Shown here in pieces: positions 18,156 to 26,481 of a DNA stretch of 64,000 nt. The stretch is from Viridibacillus soli (GTDB taxonomy: Bacteria; Bacillota; Bacilli; Bacillales_A; Planococcaceae), in the NCBI RefSeq assembly GCF_016612995.1, contig NZ_JAEOAH010000011.1:23287-87286 (forward strand), written 5' to 3'. The notes beneath the pieces were generated by a model, which was not told the DNA's origin, made no database searches, and worked only from the letters and a program-made list of their open reading frames with translations. The position numbers and the translations under genes were made by a program. Each line of letters begins with the position of its first letter. The stretch's first letter is position 1.

Positions 18156-19651
18156 TGAACGATGTACAAGAGCTTGTTGCCAAGAGCAATACTTTGGTAG
18201 CTCAAGATAGGATGCCTTTATTTGAGGCATTAGTGCAATATGTCCAGCAAGATGTCACACCATTTGATGTACCTGGTCATAAAATGGGCGCACAAATGAA
18301 TTCTTTGAAAATGGTTCTCGGGGAAATGACCATGCGAATGGATGTTAATTCCATGAAAGAACTTGATCTATTAAGTCATCCGCAAACTGTTATTAAACAA
18401 GCTCAGGAGTTGGCTGCGGAAGCTTTCGGCGCGGATTATTCATACTTTTTAGTTAATGGAACAACTGTAGGTATTCTGGCAATGATTATTGCCACTTGTA
18501 AGCCTGGAGATACTATATTGGTACCGAGAAATGGCCATAAATCTGTTATGAATGGGCTTATTCTAAGTGGAGCAAAACCAGTATTTATAAGACCAGAAGT
18601 CGATCACCATTTTGGTATTTCACATGGTATTTCAATAGCCAATGTAAAAAAAGCAATGTATGAACATCCCGAAGCGAAGGTTTTGTTTATTACTTATCCG
18701 ACATATTTTGGCTCTATGAGCGATTTGCAAGAAATTTGCTGCATCGCCCATGAGCAGGATATAACAGTCATTGTTGACAGTGCACATGGAGCTCATCTTG
18801 GCTTTATGTCAGACGAATTGATAGACCCGATGTCCGCAGGGGCAGATGCGGTAACTGTAAGTATGCATAAAACAGGTGGATCTTTAACTCAAAGTTCTAT
18901 GCTACTCCTCAAGAAAGACAGGATAGCACCAGATAAAATACAAAAAGTATTAAATATGTTGCAGACAACGAGTGCAAATTACTTGTTGATGAGTTCTTTA
19001 GATGCGGCCCGAAGAGAAATAACGCTTTATGGAAAACAGCGGTACAGTGATTTAAAGCCAGTTGTAGATGAAGCAGTGAAAGCGATTGAATCGGGTTCAT
19101 GCTATGAAGTTTTGAAAGCTCGTTACTTAAAGGAACATTTTAATCAATCGTATGACTGGACAAAATTAGTCATACGAGTAAATGGTATCGGATTAACTGG
19201 TTTCGAGGTTTATACTGTTTTAAAAGAAAAGTACGGAATTCAGATGGAGTTGGCAGAAGGTTATGTAATTATGGCAGTAATTACTAGTTCCGATACGAAA
19301 GAATCGATTGGCAAGCTTGTTTTTGCTTTAAAGGACATTGAAAAGAACTTAGGTAAGAGTACAACGGTTATATCAACCTATGTAACAGCTGATCAAGTTA
19401 ACGAGCTGGTTTTAAGTCCACGGGAAGCTTACTATGCTGAACATGAGTCGATCGCAATTGAAGCTGCTATTGGTAGGATAAGTGCAGACTCTTTGATGAT
19501 CTATCCGCCAGGTATTCCTCTTGTTATTCCAGGAGAATTGATCTCTCATGATGTTCTTCAGCAATATCGTTATTATTGTCAGACATTAGGGAATGTTCTA
19601 ACGGAAGCCAAAGAAGCAAATCATATTACAGTAATCAAGGAGGAAGCGTAA
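18152..19651 (+). CDS. speA: SpeA, arginine decarboxylase (aspartate-aminotransferase-fold Orn/Lys/Arg decarboxylase)
   Basis: PLP enzyme of 499 residues, decarboxylating arginine to agmatine. [10 protein letters not shown] lies near residues 37-46, the cofactor aspartate is in VDSAHGAH, and the Schiff-base lysine is Lys240 in [13 protein letters not shown]. The C-terminal domain has the [11 protein letters not shown] motif. ATG overlaps the metK stop by 4 bases. Lysine or ornithine decarboxylase cannot be excluded by sequence, but an agmatinase gene three places downstream makes arginine the natural substrate. Confidence 0.9.
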   Translation: MMNDVQELVAKSNTLVAQDRMPLFEALVQYVQQDVTPFDVPGHKMGAQMNSLKMVLGEMTMRMDVNSMKELDLLSHPQTVIKQAQELAAEAFGADYSYFLVNGTTVGILAMIIATCKPGDTILVPRNGHKSVMNGLILSGAKPVFIRPEVDHHFGISHGISIANVKKAMYEHPEAKVLFITYPTYFGSMSDLQEICCIAHEQDITVIVDSAHGAHLGFMSDELIDPMSAGADAVTVSMHKTGGSLTQSSMLLLKKDRIAPDKIQKVLNMLQTTSANYLLMSSLDAARREITLYGKQRYSDLKPVVDEAVKAIESGSCYEVLKARYLKEHFNQSYDWTKLVIRVNGIGLTGFEVYTVLKEKYGIQMELAEGYVIMAVITSSDTKESIGKLVFALKDIEKNLGKSTTVISTYVTADQVNELVLSPREAYYAEHESIAIEAAIGRISADSLMIYPPGIPLVIPGELISHDVLQQYRYYCQTLGNVLTEAKEANHITVIKEEA

Positions 19652-20083
19652 ATGGGTTTAGAATTATCAACTTTAGGGAGACATGTTTTGATTGAGTTTT
19701 ATGGCTGTCCAAGTGAAATAATTGAGAACAATGCATCGATTGAAAAGTATATGAGGGGAGCGGCAGATTACTCTGGTGCAACGATTGTTGAGTCGGTTTT
19801 CCATCATTTCAATCCATATGGCGTTTCAGGTGCGGTCATTATTGAAGAATCACATTTGACGATCCACACATGGCCAGAATATGGTTTTGCTTCTGTGGAT
19901 GTGTATACTTGCGGCGATTCAGTAAATCCATGGAAAGCAGCAGATTACTTATTTGAAAAGCTGCAAGCTACAAAAACAGAATCTTTCGAAATTCCACGTG
20001 GCATGGCTGATAAAATACGCCAATTTGCTGAGAGAGAAATCGAGCAAATTCAAGTAAAAACAGAATTAGAAGGTGTTAAGTAA
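19652..20083 (+). CDS. speH: SpeH/SpeD, S-adenosylmethionine decarboxylase proenzyme
   Basis: Pyruvoyl enzyme giving decarboxylated SAM, the aminopropyl donor. The 143 residues hold the self-processing site EESHLTIHTWPE: cleavage between Glu66 and Ser67 makes the pyruvoyl group. The conserved VDVYTCG follows. Length fits the short prokaryotic class 1B type. AAGGAGG lies inside the end of speA and the ATG starts directly after its stop. Confidence 0.95.
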   Translation: MGLELSTLGRHVLIEFYGCPSEIIENNASIEKYMRGAADYSGATIVESVFHHFNPYGVSGAVIIEESHLTIHTWPEYGFASVDVYTCGDSVNPWKAADYLFEKLQATKTESFEIPRGMADKIRQFAEREIEQIQVKTELEGVK

Positions 20084-20937
20084 TGAATTGGTATACAGAA
20101 CAGTGGAGTAAAGAATGTAAATTTTCAATTGCTTATGAAAAAGAATTATACAGTGAAAAAACCCCTTTTCAACAAATTGATTTTTATCAAGGAACAGAAT
20201 TTGGTACATTTTTCACTTTAGATGGTTTGATGATGGTAAATGAGAAAGATGAATTCATTTACCATGATATGATCGTACATCCTGCTTTTGCGACAAATCC
20301 AGGTATTAAAAAGGTGCTAATTATTGGTGGTGGAGATGGCGGAACAGCGCGTGAAGTGCTGCGTTATCCGACAGTGGAAGAAGTGGTCATGGCAGAAATT
20401 GATGAACGTGTTTTCCGTTTATGTCAGCAGTATTTACCGGTTACTGCAAGCGGTGTTGAAGAAGACAGCCGTATGAAGCTACATTTTGAGGACGGCTTGG
20501 AATATGTAAGGAATGCACCTGATCATTCTTTTGACTTAATTCTAGTAGATTCTACAGATCCGATTTCAGTCGGTGAAGGGCTCTTTACAACTGAATTTTA
20601 TAAAGAATGTTATCGCGTTTTAAATGATGAAGGTATATTAATTAATCAGCATGAATCACCTTACTTTGAAGAATATGCTACTAATATGAAAAAGGCACGT
20701 AAGAAGATTAAGAGCATTTTCCCAATTACGAACGTTTACCAATACCATATGCCAACTTATCCTTCTGGCCATTGGCTGTTTGGCTTTGCATCTAAATCCT
20801 TTGATCCAATTAAAAACTTGGATGCCGAAGCTTGGGGGAAATTTGGTCTTAAAACGAAATACTATAATACAAATCTACATGTTGGCGCGTTCGGGTTGCC
20901 AAATTACGTAAAGGAGGCTCTTGAACGTGAGGAATAA
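20083..20937 (+). CDS. speE: SpeE, spermidine synthase
   Basis: Transfers an aminopropyl group from decarboxylated SAM to putrescine. 284 residues: the N-terminal beta domain, then the Rossmann motif GGGDGGTAREV (82-92), MAEID and the catalytic LVDSTDP. The ATG overlaps the speH stop by one base (TAATG), implying coupling. Its substrates come from the flanking speH and speB products. Confidence 0.95.
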   Translation: MNWYTEQWSKECKFSIAYEKELYSEKTPFQQIDFYQGTEFGTFFTLDGLMMVNEKDEFIYHDMIVHPAFATNPGIKKVLIIGGGDGGTAREVLRYPTVEEVVMAEIDERVFRLCQQYLPVTASGVEEDSRMKLHFEDGLEYVRNAPDHSFDLILVDSTDPISVGEGLFTTEFYKECYRVLNDEGILINQHESPYFEEYATNMKKARKKIKSIFPITNVYQYHMPTYPSGHWLFGFASKSFDPIKNLDAEAWGKFGLKTKYYNTNLHVGAFGLPNYVKEALEREE

Positions 20938-20941
20938 AGCT

Positions 20942-21787
20942 ATGAATGTTAGCACCTTTATCGGCTGTGAAAAATCTTATAGCGAAGCAGAAATTGTGTT
21001 GTTTGGAGTACCGTTTGACGGTACAACGAGTTTTCGTCCAGGAACCCGTTTTGCGATGCAAGCTATTAGACCAGATTCTTATGGGCTAGAAACCTATTCA
21101 CCTTACTTAGATAAAGATATAGAAGATGCAGCGATTTTCGATGGCGGTGATTTGGACTTGCCTTTTGGAAATCCGGCTAAAGTTTTAGATCAGATTTTTG
21201 AGTACAGCCAAGAAGTGTTGGCAGATGGAAAGAAATTTCTTATGGTTGGTGGAGAGCATCTTGTCAGTTTGCCTACTATTAAAGCAGCGTACGAAAAATA
21301 TCCAGATTTACACCTTATTCATATAGATGCTCACACAGATTTACGTGAGGATTATTTAGGAGAAAAACTCTCGCACGCATCGGTTATTCGCCGTTGCCAT
21401 GAATTTCTTGGAGACGACCGTATTTTTCAATTTGGCATTCGCTCGGGTCTGAAGGAAGAGTTTACCTGGGCAAAAGAACATACGCATCTCGAACGTTTTT
21501 CCCTTGAAACTCTAAAAGAGAAGATACTTGAAATGCAAAATGTGCCAGTCTATATTACGATTGATTTAGATGTACTTGATCCAGGTATTTTCCCTGGAAC
21601 TGGAACACCAGAACCTGGTGGAATTACGTATCGTGAATTGCTAGAAGCTATAAAACAATTTCAAGAGCTAAATCAAATTGTTGCAGCTGATGTTGTAGAA
21701 CTATCACCACCTTACGATCCATCAGGGGCATCTACAGCAATTGCTTGTAAAACGATTAGAGAACTTTTACTTACACTTGCAGAATAA
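20942..21787 (+). CDS. speB: SpeB, agmatinase
   Basis: Binuclear manganese hydrolase of the arginase family that turns agmatine into putrescine and urea. Metal-binding motifs GGEH, DAHTDLR and DLDVLDP are all present, and SFRPGTRF and PYDPSG mark the agmatinase branch. Start choice is open: ATG 20942 has GAGG nine bases upstream and matches family N-termini; GTG 20927 has the better AAGGAGG, also nine bases away, and would add five residues. It overlaps or closely follows speE and ends the operon. Confidence 0.93.
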   Translation: MNVSTFIGCEKSYSEAEIVLFGVPFDGTTSFRPGTRFAMQAIRPDSYGLETYSPYLDKDIEDAAIFDGGDLDLPFGNPAKVLDQIFEYSQEVLADGKKFLMVGGEHLVSLPTIKAAYEKYPDLHLIHIDAHTDLREDYLGEKLSHASVIRRCHEFLGDDRIFQFGIRSGLKEEFTWAKEHTHLERFSLETLKEKILEMQNVPVYITIDLDVLDPGIFPGTGTPEPGGITYRELLEAIKQFQELNQIVAADVVELSPPYDPSGASTAIACKTIRELLLTLAE

Positions 21788-21945
21788 TAAAATATGAAGT
21801 TGAGTTAGTTGTTTAGATTTTTTAGTAACCAATTCAACTGACTATAGTGCTTTCTTATTCCATTAAGAGTGTTGCAATAAAAAGGCGTTTTAAATTGAAA
21901 AATGATCTCATTTTTTATAGAGCTGTATACTAAAACACAGAGAAT

Positions 21946-21990
21946 AATCCATTTTGAAGTCATATTTTTCAAAATGGATTCTTTTTATTT
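21946..21990 (+). terminator. Probable terminator of the metK-spe operon
   Basis: A perfect 13-bp stem, AATCCATTTTGAA (21946-21958) with its complement at 21968-21980, then CTTTTTATTT. It lies about 160 bases after speB with no gene between. Confidence 0.8.
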
Positions 21991-22440
21991 CCCCTTAATA
22001 TTGGGGTTCTTGGAGAGCCATCGATCTATATTTAAAAATAACACCGTTTTCATGAAGTTCTACTTAAAATTGAAGGAAGTGGATTGATGGAATAGATATA
22101 CTTGTAGAATCATACTAAAAGAAGGTGACTCAGTAAGGTCTTTAAGCCGTCTTATTTTCAATTAACTGCACTTCAAGGATTATTTCAGTAAATGTTTCAC
22201 TAGTTCAATCAAAAAACGCAACGATGAAAGAGGCATTTTATAATGGAAAGAGAAGTAAGTGTCTAGTTGGTTCTTTAGATCTTATAAAAGAGGTGTCGAT
22301 TTGGTAAATACAAAATCAGATGCTTCGACGAGAGGATGTTGTTGATTTGAAATAAAGTTTGTTCGTTTATAAAAAAGTTGTACCGTTTTGAAAAAAGATT
22401 GATCAAAATCTCAATGTTTTATAGACCATAATGTAGTTTA
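21991..22440. other. Gene-free stretch
   Basis: AT-rich sequence with frequent stops in all frames and no ribosome site followed by an open frame. I see no repeat or recognisable remnant here. Confidence 0.4.
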
Positions 22441-22953
22441 ATCAAGGTTTGTAAGCTATTTCTATCCAATTTTGTTACAAATTTACAAGTGTTGCATAAA
22501 CTACGTGAAGATGAGGAACAAGCACATAAATATATTGATGTGCGTTTAAATTATATTCGCTCGACAGCTGACAGTCTTTCCATTATTGGTATTTCAGGAA
22601 TTGGTAAAACTACTGCAATCGAGCGCCTATTATTGATGTATCCACAAGTGATTAAACATGAAGTATACGAAGAACAGCCGTTTAATCGTACACAAATTGT
22701 TTGGCTCAAAATTGATTGTCCTTATGACGGGAGCCTTTCAACAATTTGCAAGAGCTTTTTTAAAGCAATTGATGATTTACTAGGTACACGTTATTTAGAG
22801 AAGTTTGGCTATTTAAATTGTGTTACCTATATTAGCAAACTTAATCAAGTTAAGGGATGGCCTATGTGGAATGATATAAAAACATATTGTGAAATCAAAT
22901 CAATAGACTTGTATTCTGTAGCATATGATCTGAATTTTGATCTATTAGATTAA
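22441..22953 (+). pseudogene. TnsC-like transposition ATPase fragment
   Basis: The frame is open from about 22441 without a good start; TTG 22489 has no ribosome site. It shows Walker A GISGIGKTT, ERLLLMYPQVI and QIVWLKIDCPYDGSLSTICK, strongly like the AAA+ regulator TnsC of Tn7-type elements. After LEKFGY the text changes to an unrelated 48-residue tail, so Walker B, the arginine finger and the rest are missing. No TnsA, TnsB, TnsD or TniQ is nearby. Family call is from motif resemblance. Confidence 0.7.
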
Positions 22954-23032
22954 ATTTTTGTAGTAGTAAAAATGAAAGGTGAACAAACTTTTTTATAAAA
23001 TATATCGAATAGTAATAAGAGGGGGAGACTCG

Positions 23033-23064
23033 TTTTAATCAAACTTTATTCCAAACTAACACAT
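23033..23064 (+). repeat. 32-bp direct repeat, copy A
   Basis: Starts TTTTAATCAAACTTTATTC and matches 24776-24807 at 29 of 32 positions. The two copies bracket the 23.1-24.75 kb block of an orphan gene, IS debris and a DUF1801 gene. Confidence 0.6.
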
Positions 23065-23152
23065 ATCATCAAATTAACATATAATATAAATAAAAAAATT
23101 GGTATTAATATAATATTAAGGTAACAATTAACATTTAAAGGATGGAACTTCA

Positions 23153-23602
23153 TTGAAGAAAATAATATTAATTATGGTTAGCCTTGGTTTAATAGGATTT
23201 GGTATTTATTCAGTCAGTACAAAAATATATTTTGAACCTCCAATGCCAAAAGTGACTATAAAAGATACTAAGATACCCACTACTCAAGGCTCATATTGTT
23301 GGAAAGTTATTGGAATGGGTCGTTGTGTAGATAAAGTTTATGCATCCCCTTTTGAAATGGGTCAGGAACATACGCCAGTTGCAGTACAACCAAATTCTAA
23401 AATAGATATTCAGTTTAACAGTGAACCATTGCCAGGAAGCCTTGTAGTTGAAGAATGGGTGAACGAAAACACAAGTGATAATGTAGAAATTAAAGATAAT
23501 AAAATTACAGTACCTTCACAAAAAGGAATTTATATTTATCACATTACGTCTAACTGGCAACAAGAGATAGCAGTTATGCTATTTTCAATAGAAATCGAAT
23601 AA
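23153..23602 (+). CDS. Exported hypothetical protein
   Basis: 149 residues from a TTG with AAGGATGG eight bases upstream. An N-terminal helix (KKIILIMVSLGLIGFGIYSV) serves as signal or anchor without a lipobox Cys. The rest is a beta-rich domain containing GSYCWKVIGMGRC, with two cysteines that could form a disulfide outside the cell. It resembles small exported Bacillus proteins of unknown role; I cannot name the family. Confidence 0.65.
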   Translation: MKKIILIMVSLGLIGFGIYSVSTKIYFEPPMPKVTIKDTKIPTTQGSYCWKVIGMGRCVDKVYASPFEMGQEHTPVAVQPNSKIDIQFNSEPLPGSLVVEEWVNENTSDNVEIKDNKITVPSQKGIYIYHITSNWQQEIAVMLFSIEIE

Positions 23603-23734
23603 ATATTATTGTTTCTATATCTTTTTCTGCGAAAAATTCTGAATATACTAAAAACTGTTCGATTTATTTACCTAGAAATGATATGTTATTTTAGTAAATA
23701 AAAGGTTCATCACCAAAAGTCGGGGATGACAAAA
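23603..23734. other. Short gene-free stretch
   Basis: AT-rich spacer between the exported protein gene and the IS remnant; no structure seen. Confidence 0.4.
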
Positions 23735-24050
23735 TTAACGTCCGGTTTCCAAGCGAAATCGCAGGAAGAAATGGGCGTCGTTTCGATACCCAAAACTCCG
23801 TCTTTTGATGAGCTTAATTTTATTATTGGTGCCTTCCATTATGCCTGACGAAGCAGCTGTTCGTTTGGATGCATACAAAAAGAATGTTCATCTTTTAAGT
23901 GGAGATGTTTGGCGATAGTTTGTGAAAAAACGATTTTTCGTCAAACTCACGGAATAAAAATTGACCTGTATCTGAAGATAATTCGCCGCCATCGTTGGAT
24001 AATTTCAGTCGGCGGTTGAAATGAAGCGTCGTTTGCGGTAATCTACTCAT
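23735..24050 (-). mobile_element. Fused remnants of two insertion sequences (IS1380-like N-terminus, ISL3-like C-terminus)
   Basis: Minus strand. From ATG 24050 the text reads MSRLPQTTLHFNRRLKLSND, GGELSSDTG and FLFREFDEKS, the start of an IS1380-family transposase; after a one-base shift it continues KHLHLKDEHSFC and HPNEQLLRQ. At about 23846 this stops and a different frame reads SGIMEGTNNKIKLIKRRSFG, the C-terminal signature of ISL3-family transposases, to a TAA at 23735. Neither transposase is complete. AAAGGA precedes the ATG. Family names rest on remembered motifs. Confidence 0.75.
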
Positions 24051-24133
24051 TAGAAGAATCCTTTCTATTGGTTAGTTCTTAGTCGATTTAACCTTAACAG
24101 AAGTGGATTCTTTTTTCACTTTTTAAGTGGAGT

Positions 24134-24183
24134 AGAAAAACCCACTGAAAACCTGACTCATCAGCTTTTCAGTGAGTTTTTCT
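24134..24183. terminator. Long inverted repeat upstream of the IS remnant
   Basis: AGAAAAACCCACTGAAAA (24134-24151) pairs with TTTTCAGTGAGTTTTTCT (24166-24183) with one mismatch, with A/T runs at both edges. It could be a bidirectional terminator or an IS end. Confidence 0.55.
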
Positions 24184-24302
24184 GTTGATTGGTGAATAAT
24201 CTAGGTATAAGTAAAGCAATCACCAATGTCATAAACTCTTGAGATCTAATATTATTGTAGATTTAGAATAAAGATTGATAATTTATAACAAAGATTGATA
24301 AA

Positions 24303-24342
24303 AAATAACCTCTTCAGGTATGATGCCTGTAAGAGGTTATTT
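24303..24342 (+). terminator. Terminator-like hairpin before the DUF1801 gene
   Basis: AAATAACCTCTT (24303-24314) pairs with AAGAGGTTATTT (24331-24342); the loop itself can fold (CAGG/CCTG). It stands only about 20 bases before a ribosome site, so an attenuator role is also possible. Confidence 0.6.
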
Positions 24343-24375
24343 CTTTAATAATTTTTTAGTTTAGGAGAGAACAAC

Positions 24376-24747
24376 ATGGAAGTTTTTGCAGAGTATTTAG
24401 CACAGATTGATAACCCGCAACATCGGGAACGAACGGAAGAAGTTTTGGCTTGGGTAGCTAAGACATTTCCAAATTTAAAGCCAAAGATTGCGTGGAATCA
24501 GCCTATGTTTACCGATCACGACACATTTATTATTGGCTTTAGCGTAGCCAAACAACATTTGGCTGTTGCCCCTGAAAGTGCAGGGATTAATCATTTTTCT
24601 GATGAAATTGTGCAGGCTGGCTATGATCACACGAAGCAGTTGATGCGTATCCAGTGGAATAGTCCGGTTGATTGCTCATTACTTGAGAAAATGATTGAGT
24701 TTAATATTTTCGATAAGGCAGACTGTTCAACTTTTTGGCGAAAATAA
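24376..24747 (+). CDS. DUF1801 / YdhG (frataxin-like) family protein
   Basis: 123-residue soluble protein with the DUF1801 pattern [20 protein letters not shown] and [19 protein letters not shown] lies nine bases upstream of the ATG. In B. subtilis a member (YdhG, Fra) is reported as a frataxin-like iron chaperone; whether this one acts so is inference. It stands alone. Confidence 0.8.
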   Translation: MEVFAEYLAQIDNPQHRERTEEVLAWVAKTFPNLKPKIAWNQPMFTDHDTFIIGFSVAKQHLAVAPESAGINHFSDEIVQAGYDHTKQLMRIQWNSPVDCSLLEKMIEFNIFDKADCSTFWRK

Positions 24748-24775
24748 AAAATCGGATTATTAAGGGTTCAATTAA

Positions 24776-24807
24776 TTTTAATCAAACTTTATTCTAAACC
24801 AACAGAT
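24776..24807 (+). repeat. 32-bp direct repeat, copy B
   Basis: Matches 23033-23064 at 29 of 32 positions; begins about 30 bases after the DUF1801 stop. Confidence 0.6.
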
Positions 24808-24861
24808 GTTACCTGTAGTTTTTCTAAAAGAGCTATTGATCATTAGAAAAGAGTAAACCAA

Positions 24862-25020
24862 CGCATTATTACAAACATATTGTATATCATGGTGCCGGAC
24901 ATGCAATAGGCAAAAGGAATACCAAATGTTTTTATAAATCAAGGCAATAAAAAAGACACCACTTCTGCTAGCTTAGATTCATGGAAAACAACTATAGCAT
25001 TTTTATCAACAGAGTGTAGA
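24862..25020 (+). pseudogene. Acyl-CoA thioester hydrolase / BAAT C-terminal fragment
   Basis: In one frame YKHIVYHGAGHAIG, then after a shift at about 24912 GIPNVFINQGNKKDTTSASL and DSWKTTIAFL. This is the catalytic His region and C-terminus of BAAT-type acyl-CoA thioester hydrolases (YxNAGHxIGxP ... ASxDSWxKTIxFL). The nucleophile domain is absent. It runs directly into the truncated lipoprotein frame, so a deletion joined two genes. Confidence 0.65.
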
Positions 25021-25090
25021 GACTTTAACCAAGGAAAACAGTACAAATTCCTCTGGAGAGAAAAATTTAATTACCCCTAAGGCAACACTA

Positions 25091-25378
25091 GTGAACCAGT
25101 CTACTATTTTCCAAAATGAAGGTTTAGCCGGTTTTATGTATCGAGGAGGGCAGTCATTAGAAGTGAAAATCACAAATAAAGGAACTACTTACTTTAAGTG
25201 GGTACTCATTACTCCCGACGGTTCTCGTTTCCATACTGGGACGCTTCAAGAAGGTAAAGTTATGAAGTGGAATTACCCGGATGTGGATACCCCTAATGGA
25301 TTTTATTCTCTCTATGTTTATAACGCAGGAGGGGAAGGTATTGTTGAATTATTTCCCAGAAATATCGAATTTAAATAG
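25091..25378 (+). CDS. C-terminal domain of a lost lipoprotein (truncated)
   Basis: The open frame reaches upstream from 25091 to about 25030 (STNSSGEKNLITPKATL), a Ser/Asn-rich linker like that following a lipobox, but no signal peptide remains. The GTG at 25091 has no good ribosome site. The domain itself (FMYRGGQSLEVKITNKGTTY, HTGTLQEGKV) is a small beta-sandwich-like exported module. It is probably a 5'-truncated gene rather than an expressed one. Confidence 0.5.
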   Translation: MNQSTIFQNEGLAGFMYRGGQSLEVKITNKGTTYFKWVLITPDGSRFHTGTLQEGKVMKWNYPDVDTPNGFYSLYVYNAGGEGIVELFPRNIEFK

Positions 25379-25403
25379 TAAAACCTAGTACATATGATTG
25401 TAT

Positions 25404-25477
25404 AAAAAACCTTCTATTAATAAGGGGCTGACACCCTGCCTCAAACAGGGTGTCAGCCCCAAAGAAGGTATTTTTTT
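25404..25477. terminator. Nested hairpins, bidirectional terminator
   Basis: An outer stem (AAAAAACCTTCT at 25404-25415 with AGAAGG...TTTTTTT at 25463-25477) encloses a perfect 15-bp GC-rich stem GGGGCTGACACCCTG (25424-25438) with its complement at 25446-25460. T-runs lie outside on both strands, so it can end both the lipoprotein fragment and the minus-strand enoyl-CoA hydratase gene. Confidence 0.75.
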
Positions 25478-26285
25478 ATTCTTCTGTTTTATGCAGTTGA
25501 CGTGCGAATTTAGCTGGTCGTTTTTCTACGAATGCGCTAACACCCTCTGGAAAGTCTGTGGCATCTACAAATGGAGTGGATCCTTTCCATAAATCCGGTG
25601 CCGAATCCACGCATTCCTGTACAGAGCGTTTGACAGCAAGTAGTGAGGCTGGAGACATAGAGCCGACTAATTTACCCATGCGTATAGCGTAGCGATCTAA
25701 GTCTTTTTCAGCAACTAAATAGTTTAGCATACCAACACGATACGCTTCGTCAGCTTTTAGTATACGTCCTGTATAAACTAAATCTTTCGTCATACTTGGA
25801 CCGATTAAGTTTACTAGACGTTGAGCAAATTTGTTGTTTAGTGTGATGCCTAATTTACCAACTGGGATGCCTAGTTTTGCTTTGTCCGAACCGATACGAA
25901 TATCGCAAGCAAGTGCTAATTCAAGGCCAGCTCCCATTGCGGGTCCATTAATAACACCAATCGTTGGAATCGGTAAATGCTCGATTGTTGAAATGGTTTT
26001 TTCCATATGAATAAAAGCTTCTTCCGCTTTTTCAAGAGAAATAGAGTGGAATTCTTTAATATCAGAGCCAGCAGTGAACTGTTCACCGTAACCACGGATA
26101 ATAAGTACGTTGTTTTTTGGATTTTCTAATGTTTGCAGCGCAATTTTACGTAGTTGATCCCACATATTAGCCGTTAACGCATTTTTTGCTTGTGGGCGAT
26201 GAATGGTAATAATGGCTAAACCAGCTGTTTCTTGATAAACAATTTTGGCATCCTCTGCCTCAAGTCGTGTAGTTGTAACCTTCAT
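25476..26285 (-). CDS. Enoyl-CoA hydratase/isomerase family protein
   Basis: Crotonase-fold enzyme of 269 residues. The oxyanion-hole segments are GYGEQFTAGSDIKEF and GPAMGAGLELALACD. The first catalytic glutamate (GLELALACD) is kept, but the second, normally in a PExxLG context, is replaced: here GIPVGKLG has Val. That favours an isomerase, thioesterase or decarboxylase-like role over true hydration. GGGGA precedes the ATG. It is monocistronic. Confidence 0.88.
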   Translation of the reverse strand: MKVTTTRLEAEDAKIVYQETAGLAIITIHRPQAKNALTANMWDQLRKIALQTLENPKNNVLIIRGYGEQFTAGSDIKEFHSISLEKAEEAFIHMEKTISTIEHLPIPTIGVINGPAMGAGLELALACDIRIGSDKAKLGIPVGKLGITLNNKFAQRLVNLIGPSMTKDLVYTGRILKADEAYRVGMLNYLVAEKDLDRYAIRMGKLVGSMSPASLLAVKRSVQECVDSAPDLWKGSTPFVDATDFPEGVSAFVEKRPAKFARQLHKTEE

Positions 26286-26442
26286 AAAAATCCCCCTAAA
26301 ATCAATGCTTTCTTCTATTATAGTACAGATAAATGCTGTTGTATTCCAAGTTGCTGAAATTGCACGAAAATACTAATTATTTGCAAGAAAAGCATGCGAA
26401 ACATAGAAAAATTCCTTTCTCTCATTAATGAACAATAGAAAA

Positions 26443-26476
26443 ACCGCTCTATTTGATTTCCATCAAATAGGACGGT
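26443..26476. terminator. Terminator of the MFS gene
   Basis: ACCGCTCTATTTGAT (26443-26457) pairs with ATCAAATAGGACGGT (26462-26476) except at one position; a T-run follows on the minus strand. Confidence 0.75.
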
Positions 26477-26481
26477 TGATT

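Noticed and set aside
21902..22087. 61-codon open frame overlapping the operon terminator
   Set aside because: It lacks a ribosome site, runs through a perfect terminator stem and has no recognisable protein pattern.
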